Shown here in pieces: positions 1 through 8,063 of a DNA stretch of 64,000 nucleotides (positions are counted from its first letter, which is position 1; each line of letters starts with the position of its first letter). Below the pieces are notes generated by a model, which was not told the DNA's origin, ran no database searches, and worked only from the letters and a program-made list of their open reading frames with translations. A program made the translations under genes and the position numbers. Source of the DNA: Lysobacter antibioticus. GTDB taxonomy: Bacteria > Pseudomonadota > Gammaproteobacteria > Xanthomonadales > Xanthomonadaceae. The DNA is taken from assembly GCF_000731095.1 (NCBI RefSeq), contig NZ_JMTZ01000022.1, forward strand, positions 1 to 64,000, read 5' to 3'.

Positions 1-126
1 CCTGTCCCGATGAAAAACGGCGCGCATCCTTGCGCGCCGCCCTCCGGGTCTTCTATCGCCTTCGCTAGTGCGAAGCTGCGCACAGCAACAGCAACAGCAA
101 CAGCAACAGCGACAGCGACAGCCAAG
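1..126 (+). repeat. Dispersed hairpin repeat, copy A (cut by window edge)
   Basis: This stretch matches parts of two copies near the other end of the window (60576-60870, and inverted 60992-61306). Bases 3-8 (TGTCCC) look like the right arm of a hairpin whose left arm lies outside the window. Bases 19-38 form a clean hairpin, GGCGCGCA with a TCCT loop and TGCGCGCC. The shared phrase CCCTCCGGGTCTTC follows at about 40-53. The end of this copy is expanded into six CAGCRA hexamers (83-118) plus one CAGCCA (119-124), where the inverted copy has only a short CAACAGCAA. No gene is supported on either strand here. Confidence 0.7.
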
Positions 127-204
127 GCCGTGGCATCGAAATAGACTGTGCCGACTTGGAGCCCCGCGGTCGCGGCTCACGCCGCTCTACAGGGGCATTG
201 GCGC

Positions 205-1233
205 TTATTGCTGCTGCGGCCGCACCCCGGGCGCATTCGGATTCGGGCAACGCGGCACGCCCGAGCCCACCACGCACTGCACGCAACAGCCCTGCGGGGT
301 CGGCGCCGGCGGCGCCATCTGCGGGGCATACAAGGGAATCGCAGGCGCGAGCTGGGCCAGCGAGGCCTCGGGTTTGAGCTTCAGCAGCGCCGCCCAGTCC
401 AACTTGTTCATGTCGCAGGCCGAAGCCGTGTCGGGCGAACACTCGACCTGGGTCTCGCTGCGACGCGGCAAGGGCCAGAATTCGCCGTTGCGGTTGACCG
501 CCATGATCCGCATCGTCGCGCCCTGCTGGACGTTGCCGCCGATCAGATAGGCCTTGCCGTCGTTGTTGGGATTGACCGCGACGACGATGTCGCAATGCAT
601 GTTGAGCGCGCCGCTCGCGCCATCGAGCGCGGCGACCAGGCCTTCGTAACCGTAGACGCGACTGCCCGAACGCACCGCGCACAGCAGGTCGCCCGCCGCC
701 GGACGCGCGGTGCTCGGGTCAAGGTATTGGAACGGGCTCTGGTCGGGCGTGCGGTAGGCATCGCGGACATAGTCGTAATGGCTGGCCGACGGCCGGAACC
801 CAGGGACCGCGGCTTTCATCATCACGTAGGACACGAACGCCGCCGACCAGGGGTTGTCGACCAGGAAGGCGCGGCAGGCGACGGCCGGATAGCTGCCGCC
901 GTAGGGATCGCTGCATTGGTTGGCGCCGGCGAAACCGGCCATGCGCTGCAGCAGGCCGGTGTCGCGCCAGTAACTGACGGTGCGGCGCCAAGTCTCGGTG
1001 GCGCCGTCCTCGAGCCGGCTGGTCTCGGCTTCGCTGAGGGTCGCGCTGGCCAGGCGCCCCTGCACGTCGATGAAGGGGCGAAACCACTGCAGGTTCTCGG
1101 TGCAGGCGGCCGCGGCGATGCGGGTCGCCGCATCCGGCGCCGTGGTCTGCCCACGCAACGCCGGACAGGCATCGGCGGCGACGGCGGCGCCCGCCGACAG
1201 CCACAGACAGGCGAACACGAGCGAACGGAACAT
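205..1233 (-). CDS. Secreted DUF2272-type protein
   Basis: Predicted exported protein of 342 residues. The start at 1233 is chosen because it opens directly with a signal peptide (MFRSLVFACLWLSAGAAVAA). The same frame runs further upstream, but with no recognisable protein features. Residues 128-138 read PWSAAFVSYVM and residues 151-156 SHYDYV, the signature of the DUF2272 family. That segment resembles the active-site helix of CHAP/NlpC-type proteins with Ser in place of the catalytic Cys; this comparison is my inference and makes enzyme activity doubtful. The C-terminus is Pro-rich, carries four Cys, and ends in QQQ. The biochemical role of the family is not known to me. It is monocistronic and divergent from the hydrolase at 1491. 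Confidence 0.65.
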   Translation of the reverse strand: MFRSLVFACLWLSAGAAVAADACPALRGQTTAPDAATRIAAAACTENLQWFRPFIDVQGRLASATLSEAETSRLEDGATETWRRTVSYWRDTGLLQRMAGFAGANQCSDPYGGSYPAVACRAFLVDNPWSAAFVSYVMMKAAVPGFRPSASHYDYVRDAYRTPDQSPFQYLDPSTARPAAGDLLCAVRSGSRVYGYEGLVAALDGASGALNMHCDIVVAVNPNNDGKAYLIGGNVQQGATMRIMAVNRNGEFWPLPRRSETQVECSPDTASACDMNKLDWAALLKLKPEASLAQLAPAIPLYAPQMAPPAPTPQGCCVQCVVGSGVPRCPNPNAPGVRPQQQ

Positions 1234-1490
1234 CGGCACTTCTCCAAGGCGGTGCCGTGCGGCACGGCGAAACGACGGTACGGTCCGTCGAACGACGACG
1301 CCGCGTGGGGTGGCGGCATGATCGATCAATCGGCCGCCCTTGCCCAGCCTATGGATCGTCTGTGCAAGTCGTGTGATAGCGGCAGCGCTGGCGAGAAACC
1401 GACGCCGCGGGTTATCGTCGCCCGGATCGCACCGCGCGCGCGCAATCCAACGCCCGCGCTCCCTTGCCCGCCTTGGAAGGCCCCGCATCG

Positions 1491-2288
1491 ATGGCTCGTA
1501 ATCCGCGTCTGCTCCCATCCGTCACCATGCTCGCCGGCGTCGCCGCGGCCGGTTATCTCAGCGTCTGCGGCTGGCTCTACTTCAAGCAGCGCGATTTGCT
1601 GTATTTCCCGCAGAACACCCGTCTGGGCGTGGCGATGACCGACTACACGGTCAAGCACGGCAGCGTCGTCCTGCGCGGTTGGCGGCTCAATTCCGGCCAG
1701 GGCAAGGCACTGATCTATTTCGGCGGCAACGCCGAACGCATCGAGAACATGCGCGAGTCCCTGGCGCAGTGGTTTCCCGACCGCACCATTTACCTCATCT
1801 CGTACCGCGGTTTCGGCGCCAGCGACGGCCGTCCTGAGGAATCGGCGCTGTTCGCCGATGCCCTGGCAGTGTTCGACCAGGTCGCGCGCGAACACCCGGG
1901 GCAGCCGGTCGCCATCGTCGGCCGCAGCCTCGGCAGCGGCGTCGCCAGCTACGTGGCCGGCCATCGCCCGGTCGAACGGCTGGCGCTGGTGACGCCGTTC
2001 GACAGTCTGCGCGAGACCGCGCAGGCGCACTACCGCTGGCTGCCGACGCGTTGGCTGGTCAAGGACCGCTACGACTCGGTGACCCATCTGCGCAGCTATT
2101 TCGGCCCGGTCCTGGTGGTGCGCGCGACCGCCGACGACGTCATCCCGGCGCCGAACACCCAACGCCTGATCCACTCGCTGCAGACCCGGCCGCAAGGCGT
2201 CGACGTGGTGCAGCTGGAAGGCGCCGATCACCACAACATCGGCACCTACCCGGCCTACGGCGACTCGCTGCGCGAGTTCATGGACTGA
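1491..2288 (+). CDS. Membrane-anchored alpha/beta hydrolase
   Basis: Serine hydrolase of 265 residues of the ABHD13/'BAAT'-like alpha/beta-hydrolase type. The first ~25 residues hold one hydrophobic segment (PSVTMLAGVAAAGYLSVCGW) that should anchor the protein in the inner membrane. The nucleophile elbow GRSLGSG lies near residue 145, the likely acid Asp is in TADDVIPA, and the catalytic His is in GADHHNIG near the C-terminus. The ATG at 1491 has GGAAGG about 10 bases upstream; a TTG at 1464 in frame is less likely. The RidA-like gene follows after 10 bases and is probably co-transcribed. The substrate cannot be told from sequence. Confidence 0.85.
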   Translation: MARNPRLLPSVTMLAGVAAAGYLSVCGWLYFKQRDLLYFPQNTRLGVAMTDYTVKHGSVVLRGWRLNSGQGKALIYFGGNAERIENMRESLAQWFPDRTIYLISYRGFGASDGRPEESALFADALAVFDQVAREHPGQPVAIVGRSLGSGVASYVAGHRPVERLALVTPFDSLRETAQAHYRWLPTRWLVKDRYDSVTHLRSYFGPVLVVRATADDVIPAPNTQRLIHSLQTRPQGVDVVQLEGADHHNIGTYPAYGDSLREFMD

Positions 2289-2298
2289 GGACGCGGCC

Positions 2299-2667
2299 AT
2301 GCAGCGACGCGCCATTCACCCGACCGCGGTCTCGTACGCGCAGGCGCACGAGATCGGCGACTTCAAGCGGATGCTGTTCGTCAGCGGCCAGATTCCGCAA
2401 AGCGACGACGGCGCGCTCGCCGACGATTTCGACGGCCAATGCCGCCAGGCCTGGGCCAATGTCGCGCGCCAATTGGCGGCCGCCGGCATGGATTACAGCC
2501 ATCTGGTCAAGGTCACGACCTTTCTGACCGATCGCCGCCATCGCCAACGCAACTACGAGATTCGTCACGAGCTGCTCGGCGAACATTCGCCGGCGCTGAC
2601 CGTGATCATCACCGGCCTGTACGAAGAAGGCTGGCTGGTCGAGATCGAGGCGATCGCAGCCGACTGA
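2299..2667 (+). CDS. RidA/YjgF-family protein lacking the key arginine
   Basis: Small Rid-family protein of 122 residues, the usual size. Family features are visible: FVSGQIPQ near the N-terminus, QAWANVARQLAAAGM in the middle and the closing VEIEAIA. In E. coli RidA the imine-binding Arg105 sits in PARSCVEV. The aligned stretch here reads PALTVIIT, with equal spacing to VEIEAIA, so the Arg is Leu. Classical 2-aminoacrylate/imine deaminase activity is therefore unlikely, and it probably belongs to one of the divergent Rid subfamilies. It lies 10 bases after the alpha/beta hydrolase and converges on the chorismate mutase gene. Confidence 0.88.
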   Translation: MQRRAIHPTAVSYAQAHEIGDFKRMLFVSGQIPQSDDGALADDFDGQCRQAWANVARQLAAAGMDYSHLVKVTTFLTDRRHRQRNYEIRHELLGEHSPALTVIITGLYEEGWLVEIEAIAAD

Positions 2668-2670
2668 GCC

Positions 2671-3225
2671 TTACGGCATCCGGCACAGATCGCCGAAGGC
2701 CCGTACCAGCGCGGTGCGGTGCAAGGCATCCAGGCGATGACGCCGCGCCGCCAGCCGTTGCGCACGCTCGGCGTGCACCACACAGCCCTCGCCTTGCGCT
2801 TCGCGCACGGCCGGTGCGAGCGTATCCAACAGTTCGACGTTGATACGGTCCAGGCGCTCGCGCACCGGTCCCAGGTCGACCGCGGCGGACGCTCGACGCA
2901 CGAAACGGGGCTCGGCCAGCAAGCGGTACTGGATCAGTTTGTTGGCTTCCATCTGCGCCTTGAAGAACGCCGTGGCCTGGGCCTGGGTCAGGCCATGCGC
3001 GGCGGCTTGCGCGCCCAGGCGTTCGAGTTGCTCGCTCTCGCGTGCGGCGTCCTCGACCGGCTTGCCGGACTGGCGCTTGCTCGCCGCCACCGTGTCGGCG
3101 AGCAGCAGGCGTTGGGCGCTGAGCTCGGCCAAGCGGGTCAAGGCCGGCAGGGTCGGCTGCTTCGCGCCGACCGCGCCCGAACACGCCGCCAGGACCAGGG
3201 CGATCGCGGCGACCTCAATGCGCAC
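2671..3225 (-). CDS. Secreted chorismate mutase (AroQ-gamma type), probable lipoprotein
   Basis: A 184-residue all-helical protein of the exported AroQ chorismate mutase class, which turns chorismate into prephenate outside the cytoplasm. The N-terminus has a hydrophobic segment ending in VLAACSG, a good lipobox. The next segment has the family pattern: RLAELSAQRLLLADTVAASK, then GKPVED, then the FFKAQMEANKLIQ helix. It overlaps the 3' end of moeB by 11 bases, so it is the last gene of the mob/moe operon on this strand, although no metabolic link to molybdenum is obvious. The role of exported chorismate mutases is unclear; in some pathogens they are virulence-associated. Confidence 0.8.
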   Translation of the reverse strand: MRIEVAAIALVLAACSGAVGAKQPTLPALTRLAELSAQRLLLADTVAASKRQSGKPVEDAARESEQLERLGAQAAAHGLTQAQATAFFKAQMEANKLIQYRLLAEPRFVRRASAAVDLGPVRERLDRINVELLDTLAPAVREAQGEGCVVHAERAQRLAARRHRLDALHRTALVRAFGDLCRMP

Positions 3226-4351
3226 TGCAAAACGCCTGATAGTCGATGTAACCCGGGAACTCGCGACCCGCCGCGCACACCGGGCAATCCGGGTCGGGCG
3301 CCAGCCGGGTTTCGCGGAAGCGCATGCCCAGGGCGTCGAAATGCAGCAGACGGCCGGCCAGGGATTCGCCCAGCCCGAGGATCAACTTGATGACTTCGGT
3401 CGCCTGGACCAGCCCCACCACGCCCGGCAACACACCGAGCACGCCGGCCTCGGCGCAGTTCGGCGCCGCTTCCGGCGGCGGCGGCTCGGGGAACAAGCAG
3501 CGATAACAGGGACGCACGCCGCGCTGACGGCCGGCGTCGAACACGCTGACCTGCCCTTCGAAGCGATGGATCGCGCCGTAGACCAGAGGCTTGGCCAGTT
3601 TCACGCAGGCATCGTTGAGCAGATAGCGCACCGGAAAATTGTCGGCGCCGTCGAAGACCACGTCGGCCCCCTCGATCAGTCGCTCGACGTTGTCGGCGCC
3701 GATGCGCTCGGCAAAAGTTTCCACGCGCACACGCGGGTTCAAGGCCGCCAGCGCGATCCGCGCCGATTCGACCTTGGACACGCCGATGCGCTCCTCGGTG
3801 TGCAGGATCTGCCGCTGCAGGTTGCTGCGATCGACCACGTCGTCGTCGGCGAGCACCAAGGTGCCGATGCCGGCCGCGGCGAGATAGAACGCGGCCGGCG
3901 AGCCGAGGCCGCCGGCGCCGACCATCGCCACGCGCGCGGCCTGCAGCTTACGCTGCCCGGCCTCGCCGACTTCGGGCAAGCGCAGATGGCGCGAATAGCG
4001 GTCGTAGAAATCGCGTTCTTCGTCGGACTGCTCCAGCACCGCAAGCGGCAAGCGCTCGGCGATCCATCGCGAAGTGCCGCCCTCGACCGAGGCCACGCGC
4101 GCATAGCCGGCTTCGACCAAGGTTTGCGCGGCGCGCAGCGAACGCGCGCCGGATTGGCAGATCAGCAGGATCTCGGTGTCGCGGTCGGGCAAGAACGCGG
4201 CGGGGTCGGATTCGAGCGCGTCCTTGGCGATGCCGCGCGCGTGTTCGGCCTGACCGCCGGCACGTTCGTGGGCCTCGCGCACGTCGATCAGGACCGCGCC
4301 GGCCTGTTGCCGCCGACGCGCCTGCGCCGGGGAAATCTGTTCGATGCTCAT
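3215..4351 (-). CDS. moeB: MoeB-type adenylyltransferase with N-terminal rhodanese domain
   Basis: 378-residue fusion. Residues 1-105 form a rhodanese domain with active-site loop CQSGARS (Cys65). The rest is a ThiF/MoeB E1-like enzyme that adenylates the C-terminal Gly of the sulfur carrier MoaD. The ATP loop GAGGLGS lies at 145-151, followed by the acidic tip DDDVVDRSNLQRQ. Two Cys pairs, CYRC and CPVC, fit the structural zinc, and the conserved CAEAGVLG is present. In eukaryotic MOCS3/Uba4 the rhodanese sits at the C-terminus; here it leads. Having both activities in one chain suggests it both activates and sulfurates the carrier. It lies 78 bases downstream of moeA. Confidence 0.92.
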   Translation of the reverse strand: MSIEQISPAQARRRQQAGAVLIDVREAHERAGGQAEHARGIAKDALESDPAAFLPDRDTEILLICQSGARSLRAAQTLVEAGYARVASVEGGTSRWIAERLPLAVLEQSDEERDFYDRYSRHLRLPEVGEAGQRKLQAARVAMVGAGGLGSPAAFYLAAAGIGTLVLADDDVVDRSNLQRQILHTEERIGVSKVESARIALAALNPRVRVETFAERIGADNVERLIEGADVVFDGADNFPVRYLLNDACVKLAKPLVYGAIHRFEGQVSVFDAGRQRGVRPCYRCLFPEPPPPEAAPNCAEAGVLGVLPGVVGLVQATEVIKLILGLGESLAGRLLHFDALGMRFRETRLAPDPDCPVCAAGREFPGYIDYQAFCSAH

Positions 4352-4429
4352 GCGCGGATTATCCGCTTTCGGATGCTCATGCGCAGGTGGATCGGTCGCG
4401 CCTGCGGCGATGCTGTGTTGCGCCGGCCG

Positions 4430-5641
4430 TCAGTACGGCAGGACCTCCATCACCGCCCCCTCAGCCAGCGCCTGCGGCCCTTCGGCCACCACCATCAGGG
4501 CATCGGAATCGGCTGCGGCGCGCAAGCGGTGCGAACCGGTGGCCGGGTTCGGATCGACCCGCAGCACGCCCTCGTCGTCGCTGAACAACCGCGCGCGGAT
4601 GAATTCGCGGCGCGGATGGGTCTTGTCGATCGAGCCGACCAGGCGCGCGCGGAAACGCGGGCGCGCCTCGCTGCGGCCTTGCAGGCCGTCGATGAGGGCG
4701 CGGCCGAAGGTCATGTAGGTCGCCATCACCGAGACCGGGTTGCCCGGCAGACCGAGCATGCGCGCCTGGTCCATGCTGCCGAATAGCAGCGGCATGCCCG
4801 GGCGCATCTTCACCTTCCACAGGTGGATGCGGCCGAACTCGCGCAGCACCGCCGGGATATGGTCTTTTTCGCCGGCCGACACCGCGCCGCAGGTGAACAC
4901 CAGGTCGAAGGCGCAGGCGGCGTCGCGCAGGGCGATCTCGACCTGTTTCGGGTCGTCGGGCAGGCGCGGCCACGCAGTCGGCTCCAGGCCGTCGGCGCGC
5001 AACAGCCCCATCAACAGATCGCGGTTGCTGTCGTAGATCTGCCCCGGCTGCAGGCTCATGCCGGGCTCGACCAGCTCATCGCCGCTGGTGAACACCGCCA
5101 CGGTCGGCTTGCGCCGCACCCGTAACGAGGACAGGCCGAGCGAGGCCGCCAGCGACACCCGCGCCGGGGTCAGCCACTGTCCAGCGTGCAGGACGCGTTC
5201 GCCTTCGCGCACGTCTTCGCCGGCGTAGCGCACGTTCTGGCCGAGTGCGGTACGCGGCACACTCACCCGCTCGCCGTCGACGGCGACGTTCTCCTTGATC
5301 GCCACGGTGTCGGCGCCGGCCGGCAGCGGCGCGCCGGTGGTGATGCGCACGCACTCGCCGGCAGCGAGCGACCAGCCGCCATCGAGGCCGGCGAACTGCT
5401 CGCCGATCAAGGTCAGTACGGTCTGCTCGCCGGTCAGATCGGCATGGCGAAAGGCGAAGCCGTCCATCGCGCTGTTGTCGAACGGCGGCAAGGACAGCGG
5501 CGCATCGACGTCGCTGGCGAGCACGCGTCCGTGGCAACGCGACAAGGCCACGGTTTCGGCTTCGAGCCGGTGCGCGGCGGCAACTTCGGCGACGATCGCC
5601 ATCGCCTCGTCGAACAACAGGCCGCTCGGGAAATCGCTCAT
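4430..5641 (-). CDS. moeA: Molybdopterin molybdenumtransferase MoeA
   Basis: 403-residue cytoplasmic enzyme that inserts molybdate into adenylated molybdopterin, the last common step of Moco synthesis. It has normal family length and marks: the N-terminal LPPFDNSAMDGFAF, the central ITTGAPLPAGAD, then YDSNRDLL, the TCGAVSAGEKD loop of the MogA-like domain, and LPGNPVSVMATY. The C-terminal domain IV is present, ending AEGAVMEVLPY. It sits 27 bases downstream of mobA and 78 bases upstream of moeB on the same strand, forming a Moco maturation operon. Confidence 0.95.
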   Translation of the reverse strand: MSDFPSGLLFDEAMAIVAEVAAAHRLEAETVALSRCHGRVLASDVDAPLSLPPFDNSAMDGFAFRHADLTGEQTVLTLIGEQFAGLDGGWSLAAGECVRITTGAPLPAGADTVAIKENVAVDGERVSVPRTALGQNVRYAGEDVREGERVLHAGQWLTPARVSLAASLGLSSLRVRRKPTVAVFTSGDELVEPGMSLQPGQIYDSNRDLLMGLLRADGLEPTAWPRLPDDPKQVEIALRDAACAFDLVFTCGAVSAGEKDHIPAVLREFGRIHLWKVKMRPGMPLLFGSMDQARMLGLPGNPVSVMATYMTFGRALIDGLQGRSEARPRFRARLVGSIDKTHPRREFIRARLFSDDEGVLRVDPNPATGSHRLRAAADSDALMVVAEGPQALAEGAVMEVLPY

Positions 5642-5668
5642 GGGGGCATCGCTCGCAGAGGTGGCGGA

Positions 5669-6265
5669 TCAGCGGCCCGGCGCGTCGTCGGCGACGAAAC
5701 CGTGGGCAAGCAGATCCTCGGGGCTGTTGAGGTTGCCGAAGCGTAGGCCATCCAGGCGCAGCGCCGCCATGCCGAGTCCGGCCTGCAACTCGCGCACCGC
5801 CAGGCGCCGTTGCGCCAAGGCCTGGGCCAAGGCCGTGCGCAGGGCCGCTACAGGCCACAAGGCGAACAAGGGCTGCACGCCTTCGTCGTCGACCGCATAG
5901 GCGCCCTGCCCGTCCTGCGCGTCGATCAGCGCCGACAACACTCGACCGTCGGGCGCGACCGCATCGACCGGCAGAGTGAACAACCAGGGCGTGGTACAGG
6001 CCGCAGCCAGGGCCGCGAGGCCACCGAGCGGCCCGAGGTCGGGCGTGGAATCACTCACCGCCCGCAGGCCATGGCGCCGGTAGCGCGCGAGGTCGCGATT
6101 GGCGCTGACCCACACCTGCACGACCTGCTCTCGATACACACGCGCCAGGCGCAGCACCTGCGCTTCGCCGTCGCGGCGTAGCCAGGCTTTGTCGAGGCCG
6201 CCCAGGCGCGAGGCGCGGCCGCCGGCGAGGATGCCCAGGCTGAGGTCGGCGCGTATGCACTGCAT
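5669..6265 (-). CDS. mobA: Molybdenum cofactor guanylyltransferase MobA
   Basis: 198-residue GTP-dependent nucleotidyltransferase that adds GMP to Moco to make the guanine dinucleotide form used by DMSO-reductase-family enzymes. The signature LAGGRASRLGGLDK lies at residues 13-26. Later motifs are DLGPLGGLAAL and the metal-site segment FTLPVDAVAPD. In typical MobA the latter reads ...CDxP; here an Asp is followed by Ala-Val, so one acidic position looks shifted. The end NSPEDL(L) is family-typical. It is first in the mobA-moeA-moeB run and 43 bases downstream of der, so it could also be read from the der transcript. Confidence 0.88.
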   Translation of the reverse strand: MQCIRADLSLGILAGGRASRLGGLDKAWLRRDGEAQVLRLARVYREQVVQVWVSANRDLARYRRHGLRAVSDSTPDLGPLGGLAALAAACTTPWLFTLPVDAVAPDGRVLSALIDAQDGQGAYAVDDEGVQPLFALWPVAALRTALAQALAQRRLAVRELQAGLGMAALRLDGLRFGNLNSPEDLLAHGFVADDAPGR

Positions 6266-6308
6266 GGCCTCTCCTCGCGTGTCCTGGGCGCTCTCGCCGG
6301 CTGTGGAC

Positions 6309-7709
6309 TTACTTGCCGCGCTTGACGTGGCGGATCAGGCGCTTCTTCTTCGCCACCTGGCGTTCGGTCAGCACGTTCTTCTTGCCTTCGTAAGGATTGC
6401 TGCTGTCCTTGAAGACGAAGCGGATCGGCGTGCCGACCAGCTTGAAGCGCTTGCGGAAGAAGTTTTCCAGATAGCGCTTGTAGGTATCGCCGAGCGTGCG
6501 CAGGCGCGTGCCGTGGACGACGAAGGTCGGCGGATTGAGGCCGGCCGGATGGGCGAAGCGCAGCTTGGCCACGTGCCCGCGCACCACCGGCGGCGGGTTG
6601 GTTTCGTAGGCCACTTCCATGGCCTTGGTGACTTCGCTGGTGCCGATTTCGGTGGTCGCCGAGGCGTGCGCGCGATGGATCGCGCTGAACAACTCGCGCA
6701 GGCCGGAACCGTGCTTGGCGCTGATCCGCACCTTCTCGGCCCATTCCACGAACGCCAGCTTGCGCATCAGCAGGTTTTCGGTCTGCTGACGCTGGTATTC
6801 GGTTTGCCCGTCCCACTTGTTGACCGCGACCACGAGGGCGCGGCCGGAGTCGAGCGCATAACCCAGCACGCTGGCGTCCTGGTCGGTGACGCCTTCGCCG
6901 GCGTCGAGCATGACCACCGCGACCTGGCAGTTCTCGATCGCCTGCAGGGTCTTGATGATCGAGAACTTCTCGACCGCTTCCTCGACCTTGGACTTGCGGC
7001 GCACGCCGGCAGTGTCGACCAGGCGATACAGACGGCCGTCGCGCTCCATGTCGACGGCGACCGAGTCGCGCGTGGTGCCCGGCACTTCCGAGGCGATCAT
7101 GCGTTCTTCGCCGAGCAGGCGATTGACCAGGGTCGACTTGCCGACGTTCGGGCGGCCGATGAAGGCCACGCGCACGCGCGAGGGGTCGTTGTCGAGTTCG
7201 CTGGTGGTGCCCTCTTCCGGCAAGCGCGCGAACACTTCGGCGAGCAACTCGTCGATGCCCTGGCGGTGCGCCGAGGACACGGCGACCGCATCGCGGATGC
7301 CGTAGCGGGCGAAGTCGTTGACCGCGGCGCGCGCGTCGAGGCCGTCGGTCTTGTTGACCACCAGCAAGGTCGGGCGCGCGGTCTTGCGCAGCCAGGCCAG
7401 GATTTCGTCGTCGAGCGCCGAGGCGCCTTCGCGGCCGTCGACCAGGAACAGCACCAGATCGGCTTCCTCGGCGGCGGCGCGCGCCTGGCGCGCGGTCGCG
7501 CCGGCCAGGCCCTCGTCTTCGCCGGCGATGCCGCCGGTGTCCACGACCGCGAACGGGCGCTGGCCCTCGGGCCGGCACACACCGTAGTGACGATCGCGGG
7601 TGACGCCGGGCTCGTCGTGGACGAGCGCGTCGCGGCTGCGCGTGAGCGCATTGAAGAGGGTGGATTTTCCGACGTTGGGGCGGCCAACGAGGGCGACTAA
7701 GGGAAGCAT
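6309..7709 (-). CDS. der: Ribosome-assembly GTPase Der (EngA)
   Basis: Essential tandem-domain GTPase of 466 residues needed for 50S subunit maturation. The start at 7709 is chosen because [17 protein letters not shown] begins there, the exact family N-terminus. The first G domain has GRPNVGKST (9-17), DTGGIAGE and NKTDG. The second repeats [19 protein letters not shown] and NKWDG. A KH-like C-terminal domain ends in a basic tail, [13 protein letters not shown]. It follows bamB on the same strand, as in many gammaproteobacteria, but is separated from it by a 354-base space holding repeats. Confidence 0.97.
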   Translation of the reverse strand: MLPLVALVGRPNVGKSTLFNALTRSRDALVHDEPGVTRDRHYGVCRPEGQRPFAVVDTGGIAGEDEGLAGATARQARAAAEEADLVLFLVDGREGASALDDEILAWLRKTARPTLLVVNKTDGLDARAAVNDFARYGIRDAVAVSSAHRQGIDELLAEVFARLPEEGTTSELDNDPSRVRVAFIGRPNVGKSTLVNRLLGEERMIASEVPGTTRDSVAVDMERDGRLYRLVDTAGVRRKSKVEEAVEKFSIIKTLQAIENCQVAVVMLDAGEGVTDQDASVLGYALDSGRALVVAVNKWDGQTEYQRQQTENLLMRKLAFVEWAEKVRISAKHGSGLRELFSAIHRAHASATTEIGTSEVTKAMEVAYETNPPPVVRGHVAKLRFAHPAGLNPPTFVVHGTRLRTLGDTYKRYLENFFRKRFKLVGTPIRFVFKDSSNPYEGKKNVLTERQVAKKKRLIRHVKRGK

Positions 7710-8063
7710 GTGTTTGAAGCCGGGAATGGAGAATGGGGATTCGGGAATCGCAGGCAACGCAGCCGCCTGGTGCAGCGCCGGCCTGGAAACCCATCGGCGC
7801 GAGGCTGCCGAAACAGGCGCCATAGTGCCAGAGCGGGCGCGAAGACGCTTTCGCACGGCCGCCAACCGATGCCGCGAGGACGTCGCACGCAGGCATCTGA
7901 GGCCTGAATTCGGGCACCGTTCAAACAAACGGCCCGGGACGGCTGATCGCCACCCGGGCCGCGATAACTCAAGAAACGAGGGCCGGGAATCTAGCCGGAG
8001 GCACGGCAGCGGCAAACCGCGCGGAACCACCGATTCCCTGTTCCCGACTCCCTATTCCCGGTC
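7710..8063. repeat. Intergenic space bracketed by inverted GGGAATC-type repeats
   Basis: This 354-base gap between der and bamB holds no credible gene. At the left edge (about 7723-7750) is a run of GGGAATGG / GGGGATTCGGGAATCG units. At the right edge (about 8031-8061) the same units occur on the opposite strand (CGATTCCC, TTCCCGAC, TATTCCCGG). The same arrangement occurs at 16909-17081. The interior includes two CCCGGG-centred short palindromes near 7931-7960. Only the arms are similar between the two places, so this is a repeat pair and not one conserved element. Confidence 0.65.

Noticed and set aside
83-124. CRISPR-like direct repeats
   Set aside because: The units are 6 bases with no spacers; a simple tandem hexamer tract.
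1464-1490. TTG start nine codons upstream for the first alpha/beta hydrolase
   Set aside because: The ATG at 1491 has GGAAGG at a good distance and leads straight into the membrane anchor.
6055-7917. A 620-codon frame on the minus strand overlapping der and mobA
   Set aside because: Arg/Pro-rich shadow of der in another frame; der and mobA have clear motifs in their own frames.
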